A stretch of 64,000 bases of DNA from Planctomycetota bacterium (GTDB taxonomy: Bacteria; Planctomycetota; UBA1135; JADKAF01): the NCBI GenBank assembly GCA_016719295.1, contig JADKAF010000001.1, positions 5,766,001 through 5,830,000 on the forward strand, given 5' to 3'. Numbering within the stretch: the stretch's first letter is position 1; each line of letters begins with the position of its first letter. A program made the position numbers and the translations under genes. This document shows positions 44,658-55,504 of the stretch, in pieces. Under the pieces are notes generated by a model that was not told the origin of the DNA, searched no databases, and worked only from the letters and a program-made list of their open reading frames with translations.

Positions 44658-45470
44658 ATGTGCTCTCGGCTCGTCGCCGTCGCCCTGCTCGCCTCTCTTT
44701 CCGCTTTCCTTGCCGCGCCCGCGGTGCGCGCGGAGATCCGCACCGAGGTCGTGGAGTACCGCCACGGCGAGGTCGTGCTCGAAGGCTTCCTCGCCTGGGA
44801 CGACCAGCGCGCGACCGAGAAGACGCCGCAGCCGGGCGTCCTCGTCTGCCCCGAGTGGTGGGGGAACAACGACTACGCGCGCTCCCGCGCGAAGCAGCTC
44901 GCGGAGCTCGGCTACGTCGGTTTCTCGCTCGATGTCTATGGCAAGGGCAAGGTCACCACGGATCCGCAGCAGGCCTCGGCGTGGTCGAGTGGCGCGTACG
45001 CCGACGTCGCGCTGCTCCGCGCGCGCACGCGCCTCGCCTACGATCTCCTCGCGGCGCGGAAGTTCGTCGACAAGACGAAGCTCGCCGCGATCGGCTACTG
45101 CATGGGTGGGACGGTGGCGCTCGAGCTCGCGCGCTCCGGAGCGCCGCTCCGCTCCGTGGTGGCGTTCCACGCCGGCAAGCTCACCTCGCTCGGCAGCGCG
45201 GAAGACAACGCGAAGATCACGGCGGCCGTCACGGTGTGCCACGGTCAGGAGGACGCGTTCGTCACCGCCGAGGAGATCGCGGGCTTCCACGAGCAGATGA
45301 AGGCCGCGAAGCGCGACTATCAGTTCCTGAGCTACGCGTACGCGGTGCACGCGTTCACGAACCCCGGTGCCGATGCGTTCAAGATTCCCGGCGTCGCCTA
45401 CGACGCCGCGGCGGACCGCCGGAGCTGGGCGCACATGAAGAGCGCCTTCGCCGAGGCGTTCGCGCGCTAG
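44658..45470 (+). CDS. dienelactone hydrolase family protein, exported
   Basis: 270 residues with a signal peptide (ALLASLSAFLAAPAVRAE). Alpha/beta hydrolase with Cys nucleophile in AIGYCMGG, Asp in CHGQEDAFV and His in YAVHAFTNPG, the dienelactone-hydrolase triad; LVCPEWWGNNDYARSRA is also typical. It hydrolyses an ester or lactone, substrate unknown, outside the cytoplasm. TAAGCT at 44616 may be its -10 element. A GC-rich hairpin follows its stop. Confidence 0.9.
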   Translation: MCSRLVAVALLASLSAFLAAPAVRAEIRTEVVEYRHGEVVLEGFLAWDDQRATEKTPQPGVLVCPEWWGNNDYARSRAKQLAELGYVGFSLDVYGKGKVTTDPQQASAWSSGAYADVALLRARTRLAYDLLAARKFVDKTKLAAIGYCMGGTVALELARSGAPLRSVVAFHAGKLTSLGSAEDNAKITAAVTVCHGQEDAFVTAEEIAGFHEQMKAAKRDYQFLSYAYAVHAFTNPGADAFKIPGVAYDAAADRRSWAHMKSAFAEAFAR

Positions 45471-45478
45471 CGCGAGAT

Positions 45479-45517
45479 CGAAGCCGGGCGCACTGCTTCG
45501 CAGCGCGCCCGGCTTCG
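45479..45517. terminator. bidirectional terminator hairpin
   Basis: Perfect 13-nt stem CGAAGCCGGGCGC (45479-45491) and GCGCCCGGCTTCG (45505-45517), with a 13-nt loop that can itself pair (CTGC/GCAG). It lies between convergent genes ending at 45470 and 45537. There is no T tract, but the position and stem strength fit a terminator. Confidence 0.6.
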
Positions 45518-45536
45518 CATTCGCTTAGGCTCTGGC

Positions 45537-46070
45537 TCAGCGTCCGCCGTCGTCGTCGCTCGTGAGATCGACCGGCGTCGCGCTGCGCTTCGCGCTGAAG
45601 CGCACCGTGCTGTACTCGTTGAAGCCGTCCAGCGCCGTCGCGACGACCTTCATCGTCTTGTTGTTCTTCACGACGCCGCTGCCCACGAAGTCGGGCGTGT
45701 TCGGTAGCCCTTCGCGCTGACCCGGGCTCTTGCCGCCGCGGAAGGCGCTGAACCAGAAGCGACCGTTGCCGACGCGACCTTCCTCGATCACGAAGATCTC
45801 GCCGCCGCCGCCGACGTACTCGACGAGGATCTCGCCACTCAGCACGCCGCCGACCTGCGTGGCGTCGAGGCGCATCGAGCCCTTCCGCTTGAAGTTCACC
45901 GTGCCGCCGGTGAAGAGCTCGTTCTCGACCTCCTTCAGCTTGCCGATCCAGCGGCCGCTGAGGTCCGGGATGCCGTTCGCGCCGCCGCCCTCCGGATCTT
46001 GGGGCGCGGAGCCGGCGAGGGCGATCGTGACGAGGAACAACGCGCAGACGGAGGAGAGGGAGCGGAGCAT
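45537..46070 (-). CDS. small secreted protein of unknown function
   Basis: 177 residues with a signal peptide (VCALFLVTIALAGSAPQ). After a short Gly-rich linker it reads LSGRWIGKLKEVENELFTGG, which starts like lipocalin- or DUF-type extracytoplasmic beta-barrels (a conserved GxW followed by strands). The C terminus is acidic. No function is assigned. A TAGTCT element lies about 36 nt upstream. It is codirectional with the VWA gene, about 78 nt downstream of its stop. Confidence 0.68.
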   Translation of the reverse strand: MLRSLSSVCALFLVTIALAGSAPQDPEGGGANGIPDLSGRWIGKLKEVENELFTGGTVNFKRKGSMRLDATQVGGVLSGEILVEYVGGGGEIFVIEEGRVGNGRFWFSAFRGGKSPGQREGLPNTPDFVGSGVVKNNKTMKVVATALDGFNEYSTVRFSAKRSATPVDLTSDDDGGR

Positions 46071-46147
46071 GAGAAGACCTCGACGGGATGCGGAAGGAGA
46101 GCGGGAAGACTAGCGGCAGCGAGCGCGAAATCCACGCACGATCGCGG

Positions 46148-47710
46148 TCAGCGCTGGACGAACTTGCCACCGTGCTCGGTAGCGAGCTGCTGAAGGAACG
46201 GCGCGTTGAGACCGGTGCCGACGCCGATGCAGTGGATCGTGACGTGGCGGAACGGGTTCCACTCGCGCGCGGCCTGCAGGATCTTCTCGGTGGAGTCGGG
46301 CGTGCCGTCGGTCTTCGTCGGCGAGCCATCGGTGAGCAGGAAGATCGTGTCGATCTCGGCGGCATAGTAGCGATCGCGGACACCGCGCCCGCCGAAGACG
46401 AACGCCATGCCGAGCGCGTCGTGGATGTTCGTCGAGCCCTCCGAGCCGAGCTTCGCGACCCAGTCCTGCGCGGCCTTCGCGCTCTGTGCGCTCGCCACGA
46501 CCATCTTCTCCTGGTACTTCCAGGCCGCTTGGTTGTACGCGACGATGTTGAACCTGGTGCCTTCGGGGAGCTGGCCGATCGCGTTGGCGAGCTCGGCCTT
46601 GCATGCTTCGATGCGGCTCTCCTTCGGGTCCTTCGGCGGCACGGGCTGATTGTTCTCGTACTGCGGGTTCTTGATGCCGACGATCATCGAGCCCGAGCAG
46701 TCGATCACGTAGACCAGCGCGCCGCCTTCCTGCGGGATGCCGTGGTAGTAGCCGCCCTTGCCGCCGGCTGCCGTGATCGAGCTGGCGCCGCCGCCGAGCT
46801 CGACCGCGCCGGAGGAGAACTTCGCCCCCTCGACCGACCACCACCGCTTCCAAGCGGAGACGCTTTGACCGAGCTGCTGCTTCGTGAGCACCTCGAGTGC
46901 GATACAGAGCTGGCGCTGCGTGCGGTCCTCTTCCTTCTCGAGACGCGCGACGATGGGGCCGATGCCTTCGGGGGCGGCGATCTGCGAGAGCGCCCACGCC
47001 GCGCGCTCGCGAACGCCCTTCTCCTCGTGCTCGAGGAGCTTCACGATCGCAGGCGTCGCGGCCTTCGCGGGCTTCCCCACGTTTCCGAGGCCGTCGATCA
47101 ACACCAGGATCTCCTCGGAGCGCTTCGCCTTCGGCAGCGCGGCGAGCATGGCGGGGGCGAGCGACTCGCCGATCTTCGCCGCGGCGCGTGCGATCGAGAG
47201 CTTCAGCGTGAAGGGCTGGTCCTTGTCGCCGATCACCTTCGTCAGCAGCCAGTCGAGCGCTGCGGGAGCGCGCAGCGCGGCCAGCCGCTCTTGGAGCGCG
47301 TCGCGCAGGCCCTCGAGATCGTCCGTCTTCGTGCGGCTCGCGGCGAGCTGCTTCAGCAGCACTTGGTAACGGTCGTACTGCGGCTGCGGCAGCGTCACCT
47401 TCTTCGATGGATCCTGCCCGGCGAGGATCAGCTTCACCTCGGCCTCGTCTTGTGTGCGCTGCACGAGCGCGGTCTCGATCTCCTTGGCGACGGCCTCGTA
47501 CGCCTCGACCAGGGCTTCGGCGGCGGCCTTCGAGTCGTAGCTCGCGATGGCGCCGAGCGCCGCGCGGCGCTCCTCGAGGCTCGGCGTGCCCTTCGGGCTC
47601 GGCTTGAAGAGCTTCTCGAAGCGGGGAAGGTCCTTCGCTTCGCTCTGCGCGAGGAGCGCGCTCGGGCAAGCGAAGAGGATGCAGAGGAACGCGGCGAGGA
47701 GACGGTGCAT
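46148..47710 (-). CDS. secreted VWA-domain protein with HEAT-like repeats
   Basis: 520 residues with a signal peptide (LAAFLCILFACPSALLAQ). Residues ~40-290 are helical, with HEAT-like repeats (LAPAMLAALPKAKRSEEILV, EKGVRERAAWALSQIA). The C-terminal VWA domain has an intact MIDAS: DCSGSM, then SEGSTNIHDAL and LLTDGSPTK. Such proteins bind metal-dependent partners, probably another protein in the periplasm or at the surface. It is divergent from deoB with under 100 nt between starts; TATCAT near 47770 on the minus strand may be its promoter. Confidence 0.87.
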   Translation of the reverse strand: MHRLLAAFLCILFACPSALLAQSEAKDLPRFEKLFKPSPKGTPSLEERRAALGAIASYDSKAAAEALVEAYEAVAKEIETALVQRTQDEAEVKLILAGQDPSKKVTLPQPQYDRYQVLLKQLAASRTKTDDLEGLRDALQERLAALRAPAALDWLLTKVIGDKDQPFTLKLSIARAAAKIGESLAPAMLAALPKAKRSEEILVLIDGLGNVGKPAKAATPAIVKLLEHEEKGVRERAAWALSQIAAPEGIGPIVARLEKEEDRTQRQLCIALEVLTKQQLGQSVSAWKRWWSVEGAKFSSGAVELGGGASSITAAGGKGGYYHGIPQEGGALVYVIDCSGSMIVGIKNPQYENNQPVPPKDPKESRIEACKAELANAIGQLPEGTRFNIVAYNQAAWKYQEKMVVASAQSAKAAQDWVAKLGSEGSTNIHDALGMAFVFGGRGVRDRYYAAEIDTIFLLTDGSPTKTDGTPDSTEKILQAAREWNPFRHVTIHCIGVGTGLNAPFLQQLATEHGGKFVQR

Positions 47711-47805
47711 CGCGGGAGCTGGCGAGGGTGGGTGGGCTGGGCGTGCGGCGTGGTTCGGCGCGCGCCCTCATGATAGGTTGCGCGCGGAGCGAAGTCCTAC
47801 CTGCC

Positions 47806-48972
47806 GTGAACTACCGCCGCGCGTTCTGCCTCGTCCTCGACAGCCTCGGTGTGGGAGCGTTGCCCGATGCGCCGCGCTTCGGTGACGCGGGGGCGAACAC
47901 GTTGGCTCACATCGCCGACGCCGCAGGTCCGCTCGAGCTCCCGGTGCTGGCCTCGCTCGGCCTGGGCAAGCTGGCCTCGGTGCGTGGGCTCTCCTCGCCC
48001 GAGGTGCCCCGCGCGGCCTACGGACGCTGCGCCGAGCTCTCCGCGGGGAAGGACACGTCGAGCGGGCACTGGGAGATGATGGGGCAGCCGGTCTCACGCG
48101 CGTTCGCGACCTTCCCGCAGGGCTTCCCCGCCGAGATCTTGGAGCCCTTCTGTCGTTCCGCCGGGGTGCCCGCGGTGCTCGGCAATGTCGCGGCCTCCGG
48201 CACCGAGATCCTGGAGCGCCTGGGGCCCGAGCACGAGCGCACGGGGCTGCCGATCGTCTACACCTCGGCCGACAGCGTGTTCCAGATCGCGGCACATCTG
48301 GATCGCGTGCCGCTGGAGCGCCTCTACGCGTGGTGCGAAGCCGCGCGGAAGATCCTCGATCCCCATCGCGTGGGGCGCGTCATCGCGCGGCCCTTCCGCG
48401 GGAGCGTGGGCGCGTATCAACGCACCTATGATCGGCGCGATTACTCGATGTTGCCGCCGGGACCGACCTGGCTCGATCGCTTGCAAGAAGCCGGCGTGCC
48501 GACGATCGGCGTCGGCAAGATCGAGGACATCTTCGCGGGACAGGGCCTCACGCACTCGATCCACACCGAGGGCAATCGCGACGGCATGGCCGCGACGGTC
48601 GGCCTTGCGAGCGAGCTCGAGCATGGCTTCGTCTTCGTGAACTTGGTCGACTTCGACATGCTCTACGGCCATCGCCGCGATGCGCAGGGCTACGCGCGCG
48701 CGCTCCTAGAGTTCGACGCCGATCTCGAGGTCCTGCTCGGCGCGCTGCGGCCCGACGATCTCCTCTTGCTCACCGCCGATCACGGCAACGACCCATTGCA
48801 CGGCGGCACCGATCACACCCGCGAGTACGTCCCGCTCCTCGCGACCGACGGCCGCTCCTCCCTGCGCGGCGACCTCGGCATCCGCTCCTCCTTCGCCGAT
48901 GTCGGCGCCACGATCGGCGCCGCCTTCAACGTGCCCGCCCGCGGCCTCCCCGGCCGCTCCGTCTGGGGCTGA
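47806..48972 (+). CDS. deoB: phosphopentomutase
   Basis: 388 residues from GTG 47806, which gives the usual start (RRAFCLVLDSLGVGALPDAP) and length; ATG 47770 would add 12 residues. Metal-binding alkaline-phosphatase-fold motifs: the N-terminal Asp of LVLDSLGVGA, GKDTSSGHWEMMG with the phosphorylated Thr, DFDMLYGHRRD and LLTADHGNDPLHGGTDHTRE. It converts ribose or deoxyribose 1-phosphate to the 5-phosphate. The genes for the partner steps, deoA and nupC, follow after a palindrome. Confidence 0.93.
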   Translation: MNYRRAFCLVLDSLGVGALPDAPRFGDAGANTLAHIADAAGPLELPVLASLGLGKLASVRGLSSPEVPRAAYGRCAELSAGKDTSSGHWEMMGQPVSRAFATFPQGFPAEILEPFCRSAGVPAVLGNVAASGTEILERLGPEHERTGLPIVYTSADSVFQIAAHLDRVPLERLYAWCEAARKILDPHRVGRVIARPFRGSVGAYQRTYDRRDYSMLPPGPTWLDRLQEAGVPTIGVGKIEDIFAGQGLTHSIHTEGNRDGMAATVGLASELEHGFVFVNLVDFDMLYGHRRDAQGYARALLEFDADLEVLLGALRPDDLLLLTADHGNDPLHGGTDHTREYVPLLATDGRSSLRGDLGIRSSFADVGATIGAAFNVPARGLPGRSVWG

Positions 48973-48980
48973 CCGCGATG

Positions 48981-49059
48981 AAACCGAACGTACGGTGCCA
49001 GAGCAAATTTCTCCGGTTACTAACCGGAGAAATTTGCTCTGGCACCGTACGTTCGGTTT
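48981..49059. repeat. 79-nt perfect palindrome, copy 3 (inside the nucleoside operon)
   Basis: Perfect 39-nt arms (48981-49019 and 49021-49059) around a single C at 49020; the other two perfect copies have G there. The inner stem is AGCAAATTTCTCCGG. It lies 8 nt after the deoB stop and 17 nt before deoA, filling most of the 104-nt gap. On the transcript it would fold into a hairpin between the two genes. Confidence 0.95.
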
Positions 49060-49076
49060 CTTGAGAGTGAGCTGGA

Positions 49077-50440
<1,364 letters not shown>

Positions 50441-50444
<4 letters not shown>

Positions 50445-51844
50445 ACTGGGAGCTCCTGGCGAACGGCGCAGCGGCGGGCTGGAGCCCGAGCCATCTCCGC
50501 GGCATCCTCGGCGTGGCGGTCCTCCTCGCGATCGCGTGGGCCGCCAGCACGAACCGCCGCGCGATCAAGTGGCGTCCGGTGGCCTACGGCTTGGGCCTGC
50601 AGGTCGTCTTCGCGATGGCGATCCTCTGGACCGCCCCGGGACGCGCGGTGTTCGACGGCGCGCGCGACGTGGTGGTGCGCTTGCTCGGCTTCACGCACGA
50701 GGGCGCGCAGTTCCTCTTCGGCGAGTTCTACGTCTCGGATGGCTATCTCTATCCCATCCTCGCGGAGAACCTCTCCGAGCAGGGCAGCCCCGCCGAAGGC
50801 TCGATCGCGGTGCAGCGCTTCGTCGACGCGAACAAGGATGGCGTCCCCGATCTCGATCCTGCGACGGGGAAGCCGCAGCTCGGTCCGCCGCGCGCGCTCG
50901 GCACGATCCTCGCGTTCCACGTCCTGCCGACGATCCTCTTCTTCTCGGCGCTGATGTCGCTGCTCTACCACCTGGGCATCATCCAGAAGGTGGTCCAAGC
51001 CTTCGCTTGGCTGATGACCCGCACGCTGAAGACCAGCGGCGCGGAGTCGCTCTCCGCCGCGGCGAACATCTTCGTCGGCCAGACCGAAGCGCCGCTCGTG
51101 GTGAAGCCCTTCGTGAAGACGATGACGCGCTCCGAGCTGAACGCCGTGATGGTTGGCGGCTTCGCCACGATCGCCGGCGGCGTCATGGCCCTCTACGTCG
51201 TCTTCGTCGGTCCGGCTTACGCGGGGCACCTCATCGCCGCGAGCGTCATGGCGGCACCCGTGGGCCTCGCCGTGGCGAAGATCCTCGTGCCCGAGGACGG
51301 GACCCCGGAGACCGCGGGCCAGGTGCGCATCACCGTCGAGCGCACGACGACGAACGTCATCGACGCGATCGCGAGCGGCACCCTCGACGGCTTGAAGCTC
51401 GCCGTGAACGTCGGCGCGATGCTGCTCGTGTTCATCGCCATGATCGCGCTGCTCGATGCCATCCTCGGCGCGACGCTCGGCACGAGCCTCGGCCAGATCT
51501 TCGGCTTCGCCTTGGCCCCGCTCGCCTGGTGCATGGGTGTCCCCTGGTCCGAGTGCCGCACCTTCGGCGACCTCCTCGGCACGAAGATCGCCATCAACGA
51601 GCTCGTCGCCTACGTGAAGCTCTCGCAGCTCCCGCAGGGCGAGCTCTCGCACCATGCGCGCGTGATCGCCACCTACGCCCTCTGCGGCTTCGCCAACTTC
51701 GCCTCGATCGGCATCCAGATCGGCGGCATCGGCGGCCTCGCCCCCGAGCGCCGGGCCGACCTCGCGAAGCTCGGCCTCCGCGCCATGCTCGGCGGTGCGA
51801 TCGCGACCTGCATCACTGCGGCCGTGGCCGGCGTCCTGAGCTGA
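50441..51844 (+). CDS. nupC: concentrative nucleoside transporter
   Basis: 467 residues, about ten membrane helices. The CNT family signature GQTEAPLVVKPF is present, with MVGGFATIAGGVMALYV and a C-terminal ATYALCGFANFASIGIQIGG. It imports nucleosides with H+ or Na+. A soluble insert of about 50 residues near 95-145 (ENLSEQGSPAEGSIAVQ, NKDGVPDLDPATGKP) contains an EF-hand-like DxNKDGVPDLD loop not seen in short CNT proteins. It is coupled to deoA, so uptake and breakdown are made together. Confidence 0.93.
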
Positions 51845-51921
51845 AGGGCCTGTCGAGGGGTTGACGCTGGGATTGAGGCTGGTTCTGATCGCGAGTCGAC
51901 CCTTGCCCGAAACTCGCTCTC

Positions 51922-53181
51922 ATGCTGATCCGCTCGATCCTCGGCGCCCTTCTTCTCTCCTGTCCGGCATGGGCTCAGCTCCCGCCCACCGCCTTCTATG
52001 TGACGCGAGGGTTCGGCCACCAGATCTACAGCTACACGGTGACCGGAGCTCCGCTCCGCAGCCTTCCGGTGCCGTACCCGATCCTGCCCATCCCGGCCAC
52101 CGAATACGTGCGCGACGTCACCGTCCACCCCTCGGGTGATCTCTACGTCTACAACGGGACGGCGGCGCCGTTCCTCAGCATCTACCGCTCGCGCGAGCTC
52201 CGCTGGGAGCACTACAGCGATCCTCGGTGGTCGACGAACAACGTCTTGGGTCTCGGCAATGTCGTCCTCTTCCGCGACCAGGTCTTCGTCCACAGCTTCG
52301 CATCGCGCGGAGGCCTCTTCCGTTTCGACACGGTGAGTCGCACCTTCACGCACTTCGCTACGGACGCGATCTCGGGGTTCGGATCGATCGCTCTCGGGCA
52401 GGATGGCCTGCTCTATGCGCGCGAGGGCGATACCGACAGCAACGTCGTGCAGGTCTTCGATCCGATCACTCTCGCGCGCCTACGGACGATCCGCCTTCCC
52501 GTGGGGGATGCCATCCGCACGCTCGCGGTGACCCCACGTGGTGAGATCCTCGGCGTGCGTTGGCTCTCCGGCGAGCTGGTTCAGTACGATCCACAAGGCA
52601 ACCCGCAGCGCACGATGCTGCTCCCGGTGATCAACAACTACGCCGATCTGAACCTCGGTCCTTGCGGGGAGATCGCCCTCGGCAATCGCTTCGGCTACGT
52701 CGCCTTGACCGACATCTCCTTCTCGGCGCCTCAGGTCTTCCGCGCCGGTACGGAGATGACCATGTTGGCCTTCGCGCGCACGGATGCTCAGCCCCTCGAG
52801 AGCGTCGCGACGATCCGCCTCGGCGTGCCGCCGAATCCGCAGGTCTATCACCTCGGACTAGCGCGTCCGCCTGCTCTCGGGAGTCGCTGGCAGGCGTGGG
52901 TGAACCCCGGGCTGGTGCCGAGTCCGATCGCGGATTTCCTGCTCATCGCGGGCGCGCCTCTCGAGCTCCCGCTGCGCGAGGGAACTCTGCTCGTCGATCC
53001 CTCTGCTGCGGGGATCCTGCTCTCGCAGCCTACGGGGCTGCCGTTCTTCTTGACCATGCCCGACGACTGCACGTTGCTCGGACACACCATCTACACGCAG
53101 GCCGGCTCTCTCAACGCGACCGAGTTCGGCCTCGGCAACGCGATCGATCTCTTGGTGGGGCACTTCCAGCGACGGCCGTAG
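51922..53181 (+). CDS. secreted beta-propeller-like protein with shared module
   Basis: 419 residues with a signal peptide (ILGALLLSCPAWAQ). Residues ~25-290 show repeated blades of the SMP-30/NHL/Vgb type (DVTVHPSGDLYVYNG, IALGQDGLLYAREG, LAVTPRGEILGV). The C-terminal ~115 residues carry the shared module (LLGHTIYTQAGSLN). Probably an extracellular binding protein. It is followed 8 nt later by another secreted protein, likely co-transcribed. Confidence 0.8.
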   Translation: MLIRSILGALLLSCPAWAQLPPTAFYVTRGFGHQIYSYTVTGAPLRSLPVPYPILPIPATEYVRDVTVHPSGDLYVYNGTAAPFLSIYRSRELRWEHYSDPRWSTNNVLGLGNVVLFRDQVFVHSFASRGGLFRFDTVSRTFTHFATDAISGFGSIALGQDGLLYAREGDTDSNVVQVFDPITLARLRTIRLPVGDAIRTLAVTPRGEILGVRWLSGELVQYDPQGNPQRTMLLPVINNYADLNLGPCGEIALGNRFGYVALTDISFSAPQVFRAGTEMTMLAFARTDAQPLESVATIRLGVPPNPQVYHLGLARPPALGSRWQAWVNPGLVPSPIADFLLIAGAPLELPLREGTLLVDPSAAGILLSQPTGLPFFLTMPDDCTLLGHTIYTQAGSLNATEFGLGNAIDLLVGHFQRRP

Positions 53182-53189
53182 TCCTCGTG

Positions 53190-54983
53190 ATGCGCATCTC
53201 CTCCGCCCTGGCTCCACTGCTGACGAGTTTCGCCGCACTCGCGCAGCACCCGCCCGAGCTCGCTTTGCCGCCACGTGGTGCCAGCGCGCTCGTCGGCAGT
53301 GCGTTCCCGTCGCTGCTCCAAGGGCTCGCGGTCGCCGAGCGCGAGCGCTTGCTCTGGCACGAGCTCGCGGCGGGGAACGTGCCGGATCACCTGCGCGTGC
53401 TCGTGCCCGTCACCACGAGTGCCGTGCTCCAAGGGCGGACGCGCACGGCGCGCTTCTATGTGACGCCCGACTACGTCGGTGTGGGCAGAGCGGGGGATTG
53501 GTTCCGCGTTCCGCTGACGCCGCATCTCGCGCAGCAGCTCGCCGATCGCCTGGAGTGCGCGCTGCCCACGCGGCGCATGGTGGATGCGATCTGGGCCGCG
53601 GCACCGCTCAAGCTGCAGCCGTTCCCGTTCAGCCCCTCGGTCTACAACATCCTGTCCGTCGCGCTCTTCCATCAGCATCACCTGCAGATCGAGAGCCAGC
53701 GCGCGGGGGCGCCGGCGGAGCGCTTGACGGCCGGCATCAAGAAGGACGTGGTGAGCTCGGCGCTGATCGCGAGCTCCCCCGGTCGCGTCTGCATCTATGG
53801 CTGGCACTATCCCAGCGGAGTGCCGATCCAGCCGCTCTCGCGCGTGCATGAGTCGACCTACGCCGACTACAGCCACGGGATCCGGCTCGTCGCGCGGCGC
53901 ATGGAAGTCGATGGCGTGCCGACGACCGTCGAAGCGGTGCTCGCCGATCCGCTTCTACATCCGCTGCTCAGCGACGAAGGGGCGATCCCGAGCGCGCGCT
54001 ATCCGGCGAGCAGCTACGAGTCGTTCCCGTGGAACGACCGCTTCCCGAACGCCGGGCCCGAGCTCGCGAGTTGGCGCGCGAAGTTCACAGCGCCGATGTC
54101 GGTCGCGACGCAGCCAGTGCCGCCGAGCGGCGATCCCACCGCGCTCCGCGTCCTCGATCCCGCCGGAGGCACGGAGAGCTTCCGTTGCGAGTCCGGCTAT
54201 GTTCGCGACCTCGTGCTCGAAGCGGATCTCCTCTGCGACTACCGCCCAGAGGTCGCGGCCTCCGGCTTCGAGCGCAGCGGCATCTTCGTGCGCGATCGCG
54301 CGGCGGGTGCCTTCGACGGAACGTCGAGCCAGCAGGGTGCTTGCTATGCGCTGTGCTTCGATTCGAACGACGGGCGCGTGCGCTGCCTCCGCGTCGCCGG
54401 CGGCGTGCTCACGGATCTCCTCCCGAGCCCGCGCTTCGCGCCCGCGACGGCGTGGCGGCGCTTCCGCCTCGAGGCCGAAGGAGCGCGCTTGCGTTTCGCG
54501 CTCGATGGTGAGCTGCTGCTCGAGGTCGTCGACGCGACGCATACCGAGGGCGCCTTCGGCATCGGCTATCACGAGTACTTCTCGAGCAACGCGCTGATGC
54601 GCGGCGCGCGCGTCGACGCCGTGCACGCCGAGGTGCCGAACGCGTTCGCGCTCGAGCTCCGCAGCGGCCTCGCTCCCGGCTCGCTCGAGCTCCGCCGTCG
54701 CCGCGGCAGCCCCGGCGACTTCTATCTCACCGCGTTCACCTTCCAACCGGGCGCCTTCCCGAACGGCTGGTTCTACGGCCTCGATCCCGCGCCGGCCGAG
54801 CTCGCCCTCCAGCTCTCCGCGCTGCACCCGATCTTCGTCGGCCGCCTCGATGCGCGCGGCGGGAGCGAGCTCCTGGTTCCCGGGCTGCCCGCGGGCCTGT
54901 CGCTGCAGGCGGTGGCCCTGACGCTCGATCCGTCGCTGCGCCTGCTTCGCGCGACGCGGCCCGTGGCGCTGGTCCTGCCCTGA
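53190..54983 (+). CDS. large secreted protein with LamG-like domain and shared module
   Basis: 597 residues from ATG 53190 with a short signal peptide (ALAPLLTSFAALAQ). Residues ~20-300 form an unknown domain (VTPDYVGVGRAGDWFRVPLT, YNILSVALFHQHHLQ, GRVCIYGWHYPSGVPI). Residues ~330-490 look like a concanavalin-type beta-sandwich of the DUF1080/LamG kind (SGIFVRDRAAGAF, WRRFRLEAEGARLRFALDGE, GAFGIGYHEYFSSN), which usually binds or cuts sugars. The last ~110 residues are the shared module (PAGLSLQAVALTLD). A hairpin follows the stop. Confidence 0.78.
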   Translation: MRISSALAPLLTSFAALAQHPPELALPPRGASALVGSAFPSLLQGLAVAERERLLWHELAAGNVPDHLRVLVPVTTSAVLQGRTRTARFYVTPDYVGVGRAGDWFRVPLTPHLAQQLADRLECALPTRRMVDAIWAAAPLKLQPFPFSPSVYNILSVALFHQHHLQIESQRAGAPAERLTAGIKKDVVSSALIASSPGRVCIYGWHYPSGVPIQPLSRVHESTYADYSHGIRLVARRMEVDGVPTTVEAVLADPLLHPLLSDEGAIPSARYPASSYESFPWNDRFPNAGPELASWRAKFTAPMSVATQPVPPSGDPTALRVLDPAGGTESFRCESGYVRDLVLEADLLCDYRPEVAASGFERSGIFVRDRAAGAFDGTSSQQGACYALCFDSNDGRVRCLRVAGGVLTDLLPSPRFAPATAWRRFRLEAEGARLRFALDGELLLEVVDATHTEGAFGIGYHEYFSSNALMRGARVDAVHAEVPNAFALELRSGLAPGSLELRRRRGSPGDFYLTAFTFQPGAFPNGWFYGLDPAPAELALQLSALHPIFVGRLDARGGSELLVPGLPAGLSLQAVALTLDPSLRLLRATRPVALVLP

Positions 54984-55022
54984 GGCGAGCGGCTGGCCGC
55001 CCTACGGGCAGCCGCGAGGCCT

Positions 55023-55045
55023 AAGGTGCAATCGGGTTGCACCTT
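55023..55045. terminator. terminator hairpin between convergent genes
   Basis: Perfect 9-nt stem AAGGTGCAA (55023-55031) and TTGCACCTT (55037-55045) with loop TCGGG. It sits between the convergent stops at 54983 and 55052; AAGGTGC/GCACCTT recalls the core of the 320-360 palindrome. Confidence 0.6.
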
Positions 55046-55051
55046 CCAGCT

Positions 55052-55504
55052 CTACATATAGGGCGGCGGCTCTTGCCGCAGGCCGCGACCGCCGGGCGGC
55101 GGCGATCGCCGCGCGACTTCCTCCAGGACTTCCAGCGCGAGCTCGCGCTCGCACGCGGGGAAGAGCTCGCGCTCTTCGAAGCGCACGTGCTCGGTCAGCT
55201 TCGCAGCGAAGCTCCGGAGCGCGAAGGCGTCGCCTGTCGCCGCGGCAGCGATGTCCGCGCGCAGCCGCGCGTGATCGGCGAGAACCCGCTCGACGAGCGC
55301 GCTGCGCCCGAGAGCTCGCAACGCCGGTAGCAGCACGGACTCCTCGATGGCGAAGTGCGGCTCGAGCTCGCGCGCGAAGCGCGCGGCGAGCGCCTCGCCG
55401 TCGGCGCGCGTCCAGTGCTCCGCTGCACGTTCGAGCTCGCGAGCGAGCACGAGAGCGTCGTGGTGGTCGGAGCTCAGGCCGTGGAGGTGGGGGTGGCGGT
55501 GCAC
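55052..55504 (-). CDS. hemerythrin HHE domain protein
   Basis: 150 residues from a GTG at 55504 (VHRHPHLHGLSSDHHDALV); the frame is open further upstream but that part looks non-coding and overlaps the plus-strand gene. His/Glu pattern of a hemerythrin four-helix bundle: SSDHHDAL, PHFAIEESVLLP, LADHARLRADI and EHVRFEERELFP. Such proteins bind a di-iron centre and sense or store O2 or NO, or protect against metal and oxidative stress. The tail is Pro/Gly-rich (RSPPPGGRG). The start is the least certain part. Confidence 0.82.
   Translation of the reverse strand: MHRHPHLHGLSSDHHDALVLARELERAAEHWTRADGEALAARFARELEPHFAIEESVLLPALRALGRSALVERVLADHARLRADIAAAATGDAFALRSFAAKLTEHVRFEERELFPACERELALEVLEEVARRSPPPGGRGLRQEPPPYM

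Noticed and set aside
51861..51889. TTGACG with TCTGAT as a promoter for the 51922 gene
   Set aside because: The -10 match is weak (TCTGAT) and the site could be chance.
54989..55017. second imperfect hairpin CGGCTG/CAGCCG after the 53190 gene
   Set aside because: Mismatched and GC-rich; the perfect hairpin at 55023-55045 is a better terminator candidate.
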